From Mortierella sp. BCC40632 (Eukaryota > Mortierellomycota > Mortierellomycetes > Mortierellales > Mortierellaceae): 64,000 nt of DNA. The translations under genes were made by a program, and so were the position numbers. The notes under the pieces were generated by a model, which made no database searches, was not told the DNA's origin, and saw only the letters and a program-made list of their open reading frames with translations. Below are positions 23,621-35,704 of the stretch, one piece after another. Location: contig WAEK01000024.1 in the NCBI GenBank assembly GCA_011634665.1, positions 75,001-139,000 on the forward strand, given 5' to 3'. Position 1 is the first letter of the stretch; each line of letters opens with the position of its first letter.

Positions 23621-24200
23621 GACCGGAGCGTTTTGCTCCCTCCCTTCTCTTTCATAAACCTCAAAGAAAAAAGAATAAAAGATAAAGTGCAGAGATTATT
23701 AAAAAGATCTTTTTTTTTTGTCAGGGAAAGGTCCTGCATGAAATTGTGCAAGCCACTGACTTTCCTGCACACGACCTTTGGGTGGGGCGGTGGGGGAGAG
23801 AGAGAGAGAGGGAGGGAGGGAGATAGAGAGGGAGAAATAGAGTGCAGGAGTTGTCACTGGTGGGACGACTTAGCTCCTTGACTCAGCTCGCTCGTTCCCA
23901 GGACATTGTTCAGACCAAAGGAGCCAAAAAGAAAAGAAAGCATCAGAGATCGCCTTTTTGCATCAGTCAGCATCCGGAAATAGTGCGCCGATACACCAAT
24001 TCTCGGAAACACAGAGACATCGGATATCGCCTCACTTCCTCCAATTTTCCCTGTTAGACTTTTTTTTTTTTTTTTTTGCTTTCTCACAACTCGCTGTCCT
24101 CTCTCACAACACCATCTTGGGGAAATAGCGCCGGCTCGGGTTGAGGCCGTTCATGTAACTCTAGCGAACAACAGCTTTTTTTACTTCTTGGATTGAACCG
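23621..24200. other. intergenic, NAD kinase to TTC14-like gene
   Basis: Contains the kinase 3' region, a GA-rich patch at about 23797-23842 and a T17 run at about 24061-24077. An in-frame TAG upstream makes the ATG at 24201 the first in frame for the next gene. No separate gene seen. Confidence 0.4.
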
Positions 24201-24735
24201 ATGATCCCAACAATGGAGTCGCAGGTTCCCAAAGTGGACGGTGCCTCTGTGTCAGGATTCCCCTCCGACTCGAGAGAGCTAGGAGCAGTGGCAACATCAT
24301 CGGCTGAATTGGGGGTAGCTGCCACCGCAGTGAGTACCACTGCCGCAGGAACTTCCACAGGAACATCCACCATGACTTTGACTTCAACTCCAACAACAAC
24401 CACCTTGTCCACTCCCAGGAAGAGATCAGATGGTCGCATTACTTACGAGTCGCCTGGATCACAGACACAGGTGCATCGGCCCCAGACGACAGGGGGTCAT
24501 CATTACACTACTGCTTCTTCCGGCAACACCACAGCGGCCCACAGTCACGGCCATAGCAACACCACTTATAACAGCGCGTATTCACAGCCATCCCATCAAC
24601 CATTGATATTGACCAATTCGGACCCGGCTTTGGAAGGTGTTATAAAGAATTTCGTACGATCGGAAAAGTTTGCTCGCAAGATCAAGCCAATTGTCAGAGC
24701 AACCTCTGTGCCTGGTCGACAGAGTAAGAAAGAGA

Positions 24736-24785
<50 letters not shown>

Positions 24786-27700
24786 AAAGAAAAGAAAAGA
24801 CGAAAAGGAGTAGAAAGAATGGCGAACAGTACACTTTGTGTAGCAGTCGTTTTTTATTATCCTTTTTTTTTTATTCACGACGGAACGGTCAAAAGTGCTA
24901 ACGCGAAGGACCTTTTTGGGTACTACTGAACAGATTACAAGTTGGCCCCAGCAACAGCCCTGACACAACAAGAGACAAAACTCTGGAGAACCAACTTGAT
25001 CCAGGACGAAATCATAGCCAACCATAACCCATTCTGGACAGCTCGTTGGATGAGAGTCTTTGGCGTTGCGCCAAAGTTGGATGACAGTTTACTCAAAGTT
25101 CCCTGGATCAAATGTGAAAGGCAAGCAAACAAATATATATATTATTATCGCTTTGATACTTTTATACAAGAGGGTTATTCTGGGTCTTGTCATATTAATA
25201 CCAACCATCAACGGCATTTTTTTTTCTCTTTTTTCTTCCCTTTTGTGCACCTTTTCTGCTTTGTTAAACCATCAACCAACAACAAACAGAGTGACAGATG
25301 GAGAAAAGGACTCCAAGGCAGGTGCTCCATTGCATCGAAAGGAAACATATCTTGATCTTCGTGAGGAACAGAACAAGATGTGGGCAAAAGACAGGTATTT
25401 TCCTTGAGCACAATATGACCTAGCCTATGCTACACACTCCCTAGTTCCTTTCCTTTAAGGATCTCGTTTCATTCTAACATTTTTCAATCGCCCTTGGCGC
25501 TTTCAATGACAAGCTATGATGCTGGTATTCAGTATGCTCAATCGGGACAAGTGGATGAGGCGATCAAATCCTACACACAATCGATTCAAATTGATGACAA
25601 ATGTACTCAAGCCTATATTGCCCGTGGTTGCACGTAAGTTGGGAAGCATTGTAATTGAAGACTTTTTGTTAATGCGTTATGCATGTTTTTTCTATTTAAG
25701 CTAAACGATATCTTGATATGATACATCTGTTTGGCTAGGCTTGTCAATGTAAAAAAATTCCGTGGAGCAATCATGGATTTCCGACATGCACTGAGTCTGG
25801 ATCCTGGAAATGAGTTGGCACAAAAGTACTTGGACTCGACCCTCGCACATGAACAGGAGCATCTCCAACAGATGGTAATGTCATTAGAGAATTCCTCTTT
25901 TTGGTCTGTCGCTTGCTTATTCTTCCGAGATGGAGTCGCTCAACAGCGAGCAGTTTGTTTATATGCTTTATGATATTGACCGGTTGGCTGTTTTAATCCT
26001 TCGACGACCAACTCTGTCCTCCCACTCAGCGTGATCAAGAGGCATTGCGGAGGCATCATCTACCATCCGATAACTTTACTTCAGGAGAGGCTAAAGCAGG
26101 TGCTGTCAACACCATTTCCAACCTTGATAACATCAACGAACTCGTCCTCGAGACCGATACGATACCCAATGGGGATGAGAATGCAGATCCTTCCGGAAAC
26201 AAAAACAACGGTGGAAACAATGATGGAAAGAAGAAAAAGAATAAGAAAAAGAACAAAAAGAACAAAAAGAACCGAAACCGCCAAAAGGATGATCTCATGG
26301 AGAGGCTCGACCGGGACCATTTGGACCGTGCCCGAAACCTGGGCCGTGGCCGAGATAGAGATAAGGATCGGGACCGCGACCGTGATCGTGACCGAGAGAG
26401 GGACCGAGACCGAACTGGCGACAGAGATAGAGACAGAGGACGGGATCGGGACAGAGGCCGAGTTCGCGATAGAAGTCGAAGTCGAAACCGATCAGGCAGG
26501 GTACGGAGAAAAGGTGACCACTACTCTGGAACAAGAAGAAACTCAAGATCAAGATCTCCACGTCGACGATCCAGTCGGTCCCGGTCTCGATCTGCGTCCC
26601 ATTCGCGATCGAGATCGCCATCGCGAACACGGCACCGTTCAAAATCGAGATCTGTTTCAAGGTCCAGATCCCGATCTCGATCAAGATCCCCTTCAAGATC
26701 ATTTAGTCGGTCAGTCTCACACTCGCGATCGAGGTCGCGATCGAGATCACGATCACGCGAGACTTCGCGGAAACAGCGGCCACAACAGCACCAACCAGCT
26801 CAGAAGCGACAGCGGCGATCAAGATCGAGAAGCTGGTCCAATTCTCGGTGGAACAAAAGATCACCGGGCAACCGGAGTGACAGTGTGCCCTCGCCTCGAC
26901 CTGGCGGTCATTCACCGAGTGGCCATGGTGGTACTGCACCGTCGCCTCGTCCAGGTGCCTCTTCACCTGGTAACCGAAGTGATACTGTTCCTTCTCCCTG
27001 CCCCGAAGCTCATGTACCTGCTCAAGATAGCAAGAGCTCGCCCCGAGAGATCAGAGGAGGTGAGAAAGAGAGTAAGGGCATGAATAGCAAGTCTTCTGAA
27101 GCTAAGGATGGTCAGAAGCTGTCTTTGACAACACTTGATAAAGGGGCAGACGTTGTTATGAAATCGCCATCAAAAGATCATCAGGAACCACCTTCATCGA
27201 CTTCCAAAACTGACTCGACCAAGCAAGGTGATATTGAAATGCGACAGAGCGGTCAAGAGATGGGAGCGAAGAATGAAGAGCCAACTATGAAACGAGAAGA
27301 TGGAGGAAGGCATGGTCGCCGACGTCAGCGTTCGCGTAGTCGAGAAGAGGCTGTGGAGAAGACAGAAAACAGCTCGGCGCAGAAGCGACAGCGTAACCGA
27401 TCTCGATCACCCTCTCAGGGATACAGACGAGACCGAAGTAAGAGTCGGGGCCAGAGTCCACATCGAGATCAAGAACGATCAAAACCCCGAAACAAAGATC
27501 AACGAAAGAAAGAGTCGAGTCCTGGTCGAAGTCGAGATCGAGACCGAGATAGGAGTCGTAGTCCAGAGAATAAGGGTAAACGAGGAGAGGATGATCGAGT
27601 TTTGACATCGACAAAAGTGGACAGAGACCAAAAGGAGACGAGATCGAACGGTCGGGCAACAGACTCGACTGCCAGAATCAGCAGTCCAGAAAATAAGAGT

Positions 27701-28612
27701 GGCGCGCATCGTCGAGCCGTCCAGCAACCATCCGAGAGCCTGGGCTCTCGTGGGAACGAGAAGGATAGGAAAAGTCGGTCGCGGAGTCGGAGTCATGACA
27801 GGTCCAAAAGTCCAAGTCAGAGACGTAGAGGTGGAGGTAGTGGAGAAGGAAGCTGGGGTGCTGGAAGAGGACAAGATCGAGACCGTGACCGAGGCCGAAG
27901 CCGAAGCAGGAGTCGTAGCTACAGCCGTCACCGCAGTGCTAGTCGGGACGGACACGATCGAAGCGGCCAAGGCCAAGGACAAGGCCAAGGCCAAGGACAA
28001 GGACAAGGACAAGGACAAGGACAAGGACAAGGACAAGGGCGATCGACCAGTCATGACCAGAATAGGACCCGCAAAAACAACCACAGTGGGTCAAATAACA
28101 ACAACAATAGCAATAACAACAGCAACAATATCAACAGTAATGGTAATGGTACTAATGGTCAGGCCCGGGGACGGACTCGATCTAGGACGCGTTCCCGATC
28201 ACATAGTGACTCACGATCGCGATCACGATCCAAGTCAGAGCCATGGCGGTCTCGAGGCGATCCGAGCAAGAAGGGTAACAGTAATCACCAGAACAATACT
28301 GTTGGCAAAAATGAGCGCGGTTCTGGGCAAGGAGCAGGGAGTGGTATGGGCATGGGCCGAGGAGGTCAAGGTGGAAGAAAGCGTGGCAGGTCAAGATCTA
28401 TGCAACGTTCAGGCAATGGTCCCAATGGAGGAGGCGGAGGCGGAGGAGGAGGAGGAGGAGGAGGTGGAGGAGGAGGTGGAGGAGGAGGGGGAGGACGACG
28501 GCGAGGTAACAATAACAACAACTCAAAAAAGTTCTCGGGTGCGAACTCCATTGCTGTGGGGAAGCGTACTCGGATCCGGAAGAGTAGTCAATCGCGATCA
28601 AGGTCCAGATAG
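24201..28612 (+). CDS. TTC14-like TPR protein with long RS/RD-rich tail
   Basis: Six exons, 24201-24723, 24934-25120, 25290-25394, 25514-25633, 25739-25874 and 26030-28612, give 1217 residues. Residues 1-175 are Ser/Thr-rich. Residues 265-355 hold two TPR-like repeats (YDAGIQYAQSGQVDEAIKSY; FRGAIMDFRHALSLDPGNE) that resemble the TPR block of animal TTC14, preceded by the similar REEQNKMWAKD. The remaining ~860 residues are low complexity: a poly-lysine patch, RD repeats, RS repeats, a Gly-Gln run, Asn-rich and poly-Gly stretches. The RS/RD tail suggests a nuclear, splicing-related role; this is inference. No S1 domain is seen. Intron 2 seems to start GCAAGC (GC-AG); a weak GT donor two codons earlier with another acceptor is the alternative. 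Confidence 0.72.
24733..24790. repeat. (GAAA)n tetranucleotide repeat in intron 1
   Basis: About 14 AAAG/GAAA units in the first intron of the TTC14-like gene. Confidence 0.9.
27961..28040 (+). repeat. GGACAA/GGCCAA hexamer repeat encoding (GQ)n
   Basis: About 13 tandem hexamers within the last exon of the TTC14-like gene; two hexamer variants alternate at the start and then become uniform GGACAA, suggesting recent expansion. Confidence 0.9.
28427..28498 (+). repeat. GGA/GGC/GGT triplet tract encoding poly-Gly
   Basis: About 24 glycine codons, mostly GGA with GGC, GGT and GGG, in the tail of the TTC14-like gene. Confidence 0.9.
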
Positions 28613-29514
28613 TCCCCCCCCTCTCTTCCTTCCACTTGTTTTTTTTTTTATTTTTTATTTTTTTGTTCGCCTGGAGGTACTCCAATATTTGACCCGAAAC
28701 TTACACGGGTCCTGATTTCTTTCTAAAATACTGAGTAAAAGAAAAAAGTGTATAAAAAAAAGGGGAGGGAGGGATGATGCTGATGCATGCCTTTGTTGAG
28801 ACGAGTCCTGGGACCCGTGTCTTGTCCAGTTTGTCTGATCTACATATGATTGTGTGCGTGTGCTTTTCAACAGACTGACGGAGCATCGCTAGCAGGTCAT
28901 CGGCGCTCTTTCGCAAGTATTGAGTTTTTTTGGTTGTTTTTTGGCTGTTTTTTTTTTAGTAGATTGCTTAGACTTGCTCTTGTTTGATTTGGATGAGAAA
29001 GAGGGGATTGTCCCCCTTCGGATGTTTATACGAGCTCAGCACACAAATAAAGCTTGTAAAGCTACGCGGACCCGAGCTGCTGAAAAAAAAAAAAAAAAAG
29101 ATCTGAGTTGGTCCGAGATCCGAGCTTTGAGATTTGAGCACAGAGCACCACAAAGCACAGTGTACACAACACAGGCAGGATACTTTTTTTTGCGCCATTT
29201 TTGGCTGCGTTTTGTTTTCCTTTACATAAGCGCGGAATGTGGAAACAGGATATCTGCATGTTGTAGTTATTGTTTTCCTCTTCTTCTTCACTCCCGTGCT
29301 TCATGACAATATCAAAGCAAAGCAAAGCATGGAGCAAAGCAAAGCAAAGCAAAGCAAAACAATGCGAAATGTGCGAGTGGTGAGAGATGAGTAGACATTT
29401 TTTTTTTTTTTTTTTTATTGATGGGACGATCCCAGTAGACTATTCCTATACAAACTCGTCCGAACAAGAAAATAATAATAATAATAAAGAGTTGTTTCCT
29501 TCCTTTAAAGAGGA
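28613..29514. other. convergent intergenic region
   Basis: Lies between the ends of the TTC14-like and carotenoid oxygenase genes. It holds T-rich tracts just past the first gene (28639-28664), an A17 run near 29083 and a T18 run near 29398. No gene seen. Confidence 0.5.
29313..29359. repeat. (AAAGC)n pentanucleotide repeat
   Basis: Two blocks of three to four AAAGC units separated by ATGGAGC, in the 3' intergenic region. Confidence 0.85.
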
Positions 29515-30186
29515 TTAAACTGCCAAGCCTGAGACAAACATGCCATGGAAGTTGTGTGGGGCAATCTTGCCCTCAGGCATATCTGCTCTAGCGATCTCTT
29601 GCAAGGTCTGGGCATTCAAGATCAACATGAATCCCGTCCGGCGACCTCCATCCAACACAATAGATAACAAGACACCATCATCTTCGGCCGTCGCACCAGG
29701 CGTTGGGATAAAAACAGGCTCTGAGGGTGTGCATTGATCCTCCATCCAGAAGCTGGCACTCGTCTTGTGGTCTCCCTTGGCCAACTTGTCCAAATCCAAC
29801 TTTACAATCCGATCATAAATCAATGACCGGGTCTCGCCCGATCGGTTCACACCATAGCAGTAACGGTAAGGGCGTTGGTATCGTGAAGGGTTGATCGAAG
29901 GGAGTTCAAAGTTGACAGGTTCCTTGGTCTCAAAGTCAATCTCGGCAGGGACTGGCGTGGGGGGAGCTGGTCTGTTCGCAGCTGAAGCCGAAACCTGCTT
30001 TGACACGTCGCGGAGTCTATATCGGCGAAGGACAGCCTGCTGTGGGGGCTTGCCTGAGGTCTCGTTCCTGAGATTGTCAATGAAATAATCGCCAATCACC
30101 GTGTGGTCCTGTTGTGAGGAGAAAAAAAAAAAGATTGGGGAAGGGGGGATTAGTGAGAGCATCAAGAAGAAAGAACTGAACAAAAC

Positions 30187-30221
<35 letters not shown>

Positions 30222-31613
30222 TTCTGTACCTTGTAGGCAGACATGTCGAGAACAATATCGTCACCATCGTCATACGCATTCACATTGTGGAAGGCATAGT
30301 AGGGATCGCATTCGTAAGTGGCAACATGACGGGAATGCTTACGATCCACAACATAGAAAGTACACTTGATCTTGGGGTCCTGAGCCTTGAAGGATTCCCA
30401 CGCATTTCCATACCAGAGAACGCTCACACCCCAGGCTGCAAAGTCACACTGCCAATGGGTCACAACCACATACCGCTTCGTCAACGCAAAGCTGTGCATA
30501 TAAGTTGGGCGGGGGGACTGGATCTCGGCCAAGACATCGAGGTCTGGCTCATGGGTCGGACCCTTGGCCGATTGACGAATCCGAACTACTTTGTAAACAG
30601 CCGTAGGCCCAAAAGTCAACAAGACCGTAAAGTACTCGTTCGTCTCGCCATCCACGCACGGATGTGCAGGGGCGATGTTACTGGTCTTGAGTGCGTCATC
30701 GATATCGCCATAGGTAAACAGTCGAAGAGGCTCGAGAGTGATGGGGTTGAGTTCCTGAAGAACATTGCCATCCGTTGTCGTGATCAGATTCCGGAGTGTG
30801 CCCGGGTTAGCTGAAGACTTTTCGTTTGGGTCGACCTTGAATCCAGGGAAGTTAGCCGTGGGAATGACTGCAACGTTCGTATTGGTACCGGCGATGGGAG
30901 GTCCGCCAAAGGCAGCCATCTTGAAAGTCGTGAAAAACTTATTGAAGATGGTCTTGCATGGGTCGCGCTGGCAGAAGGTAACGCCGGTCACCGTCTCGGC
31001 CTCCTTGTATCTCTCACGCAACTCATTTGAAGTAAAACGGGATCGGTACGAGACTCTTCCTCCACGCTGAATCTCATATCTATGGACTGGGAGAGAGTGA
31101 AAAGTGAGTCGGAAGGATCAGTTCAGAGTTTTCCAACGCTGCATAATGCACCCCAATGCAATGTGCGTCAGTGTTTTCTTTTCTCCCTCTCTCTCTCTCT
31201 CTCTCTCTCTTGCCTTCCCTCCCCTCTCCCTTCTCCCTGCCACCTTCTCCCTCACGTAGCAAGGCACTGCAGAACTGAACAAGCAGCTGAACATACTCTG
31301 GGCAAGACCATCGAACCAATGCTGAATCTTGACCTCCTTTCCGGACTCGGTCTTTAAGTCGTAAGCACTAAGAGAAAAAAAAAAAATCAGATTGTGTCGC
31401 TCTCGGACATGTGGCTCCGAACTCTTTAATTTTCGGTCGTGTACTTCTGGGCGCGTCCTTTTCGTGTCTTTACCCTGGGCCGGATCTGTAAAGAGCGCCT
31501 TCAAGCCATGGAGGAATGGTACCCTTGACAGTGAGCTGTACGGGCTCCAGGACTTCAGGCGTGTTATCGTATCCGGCAGCATATGGCCAAGGCTTATCCG
31601 AAGTTGCTGCCAT
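29515..31613 (-). CDS. carotenoid cleavage oxygenase (RPE65/BCO family)
   Basis: This non-haem iron enzyme cleaves a double bond of a carotenoid or apocarotenoid with O2. Exons 31474-31613, 31297-31367, 30230-31086 and 29515-30108 join in phase and give 553 residues. The N-terminus has the family block WLEGALYRSGPG and HWFDGLAQIHRYEI. The four iron-binding histidines are visible: AHPCVD, YMHSFALT, FHNVNAYDDGD and PHNFHGMF near the C-terminus. No signal peptide or membrane anchor is seen. The ATG at 31613 is the first in frame after a TGA. In Mucoromycota such enzymes act in beta-carotene breakdown towards trisporoid and other apocarotenoid signals; whether this one does so is inference. Intron 3 holds a run of about 29 A on the + strand (T on the coding strand) just upstream of its donor side. 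Confidence 0.9.
30190..30218. repeat. A29 homopolymer inside an intron
   Basis: Uninterrupted adenine run in intron 3 of the carotenoid oxygenase gene, 11 bases from the exon 3 donor. Confidence 0.9.
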
Positions 31614-33357
31614 GAGTGTTTCTTGCTGATGTATCGGATGTAATTGTCGAGTTCACTTGGGGTTGTCTTTTTGGGACGAAAGAGGAGAACGAGGAAGAGG
31701 AAAAGGAAAAAGAGATGGAGAGAGAGAAGGGTCGGGCAGAAGAGCGGAAGGATATAGGAGAAAAAGACCCGTGGTCAAGGGCCTAAAGAGAATAAGGTGC
31801 ACCGTGCAAAAGTCACATCTCGAAAGACCACATCGTCCATGATCGCTCTTTTCTCGCTCCGTCCTCGGTCTCCGAGGCGCATGTCGGTACACCTTTCTTT
31901 CCCACCCTTGTGCATTTCCGACGCTTAGGTCATGGAAGGCCGAGACTAGTGGCCAGAGGCCCACTTTTCAGCATCCTCCTGTTAGTCCTTCTCTTTCATG
32001 CAACTACGCTGAGTTGCTTTGCTAAGGAGTGGGGCCTTTTTACTCCTCAATCTTATCAGTTGTGCTAGTTTGCTTGTGAGGCTCCGTCAATGTTTTTTTG
32101 CGCGAATGGACGGAATCCTTGTGCCACATTAGGCCCTTCGCTCTTTTGCCCAATCCTTCCTGGGCCACCACTTTCCCCCGCTCACTCGCCCGTTCGGTCG
32201 CGACAGGGCTTTGGAGCCTCAGTCACAAAGTCCGAAGCGCTCATTTGGCCAGGGAGGAGAGGATGTTAGAAAAGGGTGACCGAGAATTGTAAAGGATCCC
32301 ACGCAGCATTGGTCACAATCTTGCCGGGTCGTCTGCGGGACAAGAGTCCAATCAATCCAGTACGGCAATGCGCCACTCGAAACCTTGACGAGTCCAGACC
32401 ACTTTGTGGCTGACTGGGGTCTTCCTCTTCGTTGTTCTAGCACGTAGAAGAGAGAGAAAAAAAAAGAGATGGAAGGCCGTAGCCGTGGCCGCGGCTGCCC
32501 CCCCCCCCGCACCTTTGGTGTTCAGACAGATACATGCATACAATACAGCTCAGCAGTTGTTCGGAGAACTTGCTGACCGAGGTGTTGGTGGAGGGGGGAG
32601 AAGAGTTTTTGTGCGGCTGTGACACTCCTCCCTTATGCATGGGAAAACCTCCTGCAGCAGAGAGCTCTTTGTCCAACCATGGACAGGCGACTGGTTGGCA
32701 GGCTGACCGAGACTCAGGAGTAATAGGGAAAGATGGGCGCACAAACTCTCTTTGTTCGCCCAGTGGTCTATCCTGCTCGCTTGACCCGTTTTTCTGTTAT
32801 TTTTCCTGAACAGACACACCATGCAGGTGCAAAGGGTAGCGCAATTCGCTGCTTAGGCACTGGCGAAAACATGTTTTCTCGCGATTTTTTTTTTTTTTTG
32901 GTCCGCCGTCCGTTCACTGGCGCGGCGAAAGGCTCTGTTACTGATGTGGTTAGTTTCGCCAATGGCTCAATCTCACCAAGGCGCTACTGCTTCTGATGCC
33001 CTACCCCTCTCTACGCACATCCTGCATGATGGACATGGATGGGGCCTACTGGTGTTTAAACCTTGATCGTCCAATTCCGCTTACCACATATTGCCAACCC
33101 GACTTGGAAAGTACTCTCGACCCTCAACCATCCCGCGACCTCATCTCGCAGTTGATTTTTCCTCTTCCGAGAACTTATAAAGAGTCTAATGACTCTTCCC
33201 ACTTTCTCCTCTCCTCTTTCCATCTTTCTCAACTCTACTGAGCCGATCTTTCTTTCCTTAGCCTCTTCCTTCTCTTCCCCAGATCCTGGTTCCCCTTCTC
33301 CTCCTCTCCCCTATCGAATAACCAAGATTATTCGTGTATCCGCGTCGGTTTAACGCC
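31614..33357. promoter_or_regulatory. divergent intergenic region, carotenoid oxygenase and EF-hand genes
   Basis: About 1.74 kb between two genes transcribed apart. The short ORFs inside are low complexity. It holds a T14 run at about 32886 and C runs near 32500. A TATA-like TTATAAAG at about 33175-33182 lies about 175 bases before the EF-hand protein start, followed by a CT-rich leader. No RNA gene seen. Confidence 0.4.
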
Positions 33358-33558
33358 ATGTCAATCACGGAGGTCGACAAGCTCCCACACTACAAGCATG
33401 TGGATTGGGAACAGCCCGATACAACTCTTCGCATGTACATCGGTTACTTGTCGCTCTTGTTCGATATCGGTGTCCTTGCTTACCACTTTTCGACTCCCTA
33501 TCACCCGAAGGTAAGAGAAACAAAAATGACTTTTAGCGTCCTTGGGTCACCGGTAAAG

Positions 33559-33595
<37 letters not shown>

Positions 33596-35063
33596 TTCTA
33601 ATTTACATGTCATTCACTTCAATAATCCCGGTAGTTTTATGTCAAGTCAACAAGACGTCGAGTCCTCCGTCTCCACATTGTGTCCGGCTGTCTTGAGAGT
33701 AAGGAACAGATTTTTTTTTTTTTTTACTCGAGGCAGGTTTGAGCAACAGAAGACAAGGGGTTTTGTCTTTTTTTTTTTTTTTTGTTATTTTCAGTCATTT
33801 CTTGTGTAGCCGCATTTTATGCCCAGGACCCTACATACTATGCATATGCAGCTGCTGCTTTCGGAGCTATTGCACATGCACCCTCCACATTTTATCAGAT
33901 TCCGACTGTGTTGGGTATCAAGGCCTTCCTTGTTCCCTCGTTGGCTTTGGTCACTGGTCTCCATTTCTACTTTGCCGTCAATTTGGTCCTGAACCCAACC
34001 TCATTTTACTACCTGTTGGCGACTTATTTGACGGTCCATATCTATGCCTGGTCTCGCGTCTTCTTTGCTATTTACTACCGATTCAAGCTCTTCGAGAGTC
34101 ATCGCTTCTCGGCTGCAATGTTGACCAGCGGTATGCTGTTGGTTCCTTCAGTGCTCGGTCTCCGTGGTAACATCTCCCTCTTGGTGGTTGTCCTCGTTTC
34201 GGATATCATCCTCCGTCTGACTCAGGGTCCTGAATTCTGGAAGTCATGGACAACGGAGCATCCCCGTGAGCATGCCGCCACACCAGATAAGAAGGTCGTT
34301 TTGGAGGCATTGGTGACTGCAGCAGAGGTGTCCAACGCTATTGATTCGCTGGCCGTCCAGGACTCAAAGAACCGCTACGTCCGCCTTTGCGCCACTGTCA
34401 TGTCTGCCAATATCCGAAATATGACCCCAGCTGAAAAGGCTAAGGCCGTCTTCCGAGCCATTGACACGAATCATAACGGACTGTTGAGTGTGGATGAGTT
34501 TAAGGATTTCCTGTTCGCTTGTGGAATTTCTGCCTTTGAGATGGAGGACAAGTTGTTGCTTCAGACATTGTTTGCTAACAACAAGGAGGTATCGAGCAGC
34601 CAATTTGCGACGTGGTTCACCAAAAACTGGATCCATGACAACTCGATCACGCTCCCACGTCTGCCCGCTACCCCAAGAGGCCAGGCCAAAATGGTATTTG
34701 ATGCTCTTGACTCGGATAACTCAGGCGCTTTGGATTTGGATGAGCTCGAGCATCTCTTGGTGTCTTGGGGTCTCCCCTCTAACGAAGCTGTTGGCTACTT
34801 GAAGGTAAGAGTGGGAAGAGAAGAGATGTCATCATACATAACTCTTGATCAGTCTCTTCTTACATGGGCAAATTCGATACAGACTGGTTTCTCACGCTCT
34901 TTTTTTTTTTTTATGTATTGGGTCTGCGCTCATCCAATAGATGCATGACAAGGACAACTCGGGGGGCATTGACTTCCAAGAGTTCTACACGTCAATGGGC
35001 ACACTCTGGAAGTTTGCTGTCCAGTCCTTCATTGATGAAGGCAAAATCCGCTTCGAGAACTAA
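33358..35063 (+). CDS. multi-pass membrane protein with three EF-hands
   Basis: Four exons, 33358-33510, 33647-33698, 33795-34804 and 34941-35063, join in phase to 445 residues. Exon 2 is only 52 bases but is required for phase and completes a membrane helix. Residues 27 to about 230 contain six or seven hydrophobic segments (for example YIGYLSLLFDIGVLAY, LALVTGLHFYFAVNLVL, ISLLVVVLVSDIIL). The C-terminal half is hydrophilic with canonical EF-hand loops starting at D292 (DTNHNGLLSVDE), D374 (DSDNSGALDLDE) and D408 (DKDNSGGIDFQE); a degenerate EF-like helix pair lies between the first two. The layout suggests a membrane protein gated or regulated by cytosolic calcium. I do not recognise the membrane domain. 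Confidence 0.85.
33562..33591. repeat. (GA)n microsatellite in intron 1 of the EF-hand gene
   Basis: About 15 GA units. Confidence 0.9.
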
Positions 35064-35651
35064 ACAAAGGGCATTACGTTCCTTTCTCACCCATTCTCAC
35101 ATCATTATTTCGATACAAAAACAAATCTCCTGCATGTATAAAGCAACCCCATTATTCCCTTTGTTCCCCTTCCTCCTACCCTTCCCCTCGAGTCTCGTAG
35201 TCTCGACTCGTCTTTTTTTTTTGTTAGGGCTTTCTAAAGAAGGAGCCCTAAGCTGTATTAAAATCATTGACTCTTGTCAGAAAACCCATCTCCTTTTTTT
35301 TCCTCTCTCTTCTTCTGAGCACAGCACGATAACCTATCCGTACCAATTGCGTCTCGGCCACACTCCCTTATTTCTATGACAGCATAGAAAAAGGGAGAGA
35401 GGGAGGGAAGGGTCAACTAGCAGTGGTGATCTCTTGCGATGCATGCCGAGAGACTCCACGAACCCATCCCTTCCCCTCGACGCCCAATGAAGAAAGCAGT
35501 AACGATGAAGAATGACGCATATGCAACAAATCCCTTCTCGACCTTCTAGAGCATCGCAAAATTTCCTTTCTTGCTCACTTAGACCTTGATTTGCTCAACC
35601 AGGTCGAGAACCTGGGCGTTTGGGTCGACGGTTAGGGAGATGAAAGAGGGC

Positions 35652-35704
35652 ATCGCAATCACCAGGATACACCAAATCACCGGGATACGCCTAATCACCT
35701 GAAT
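35652..35704. repeat. about 20-bp degenerate tandem repeat, three copies
   Basis: The unit AATCACC(A/G)GGATAC plus a 4-base spacer occurs three times, the last copy diverged. Confidence 0.7.

Noticed and set aside
26031..27083. 350-codon ORF in a second frame of the RS region (also 27699-28715)
   Set aside because: Shadow frames kept open by the RD/RS and Gly codon repeats of the TTC14-like gene.
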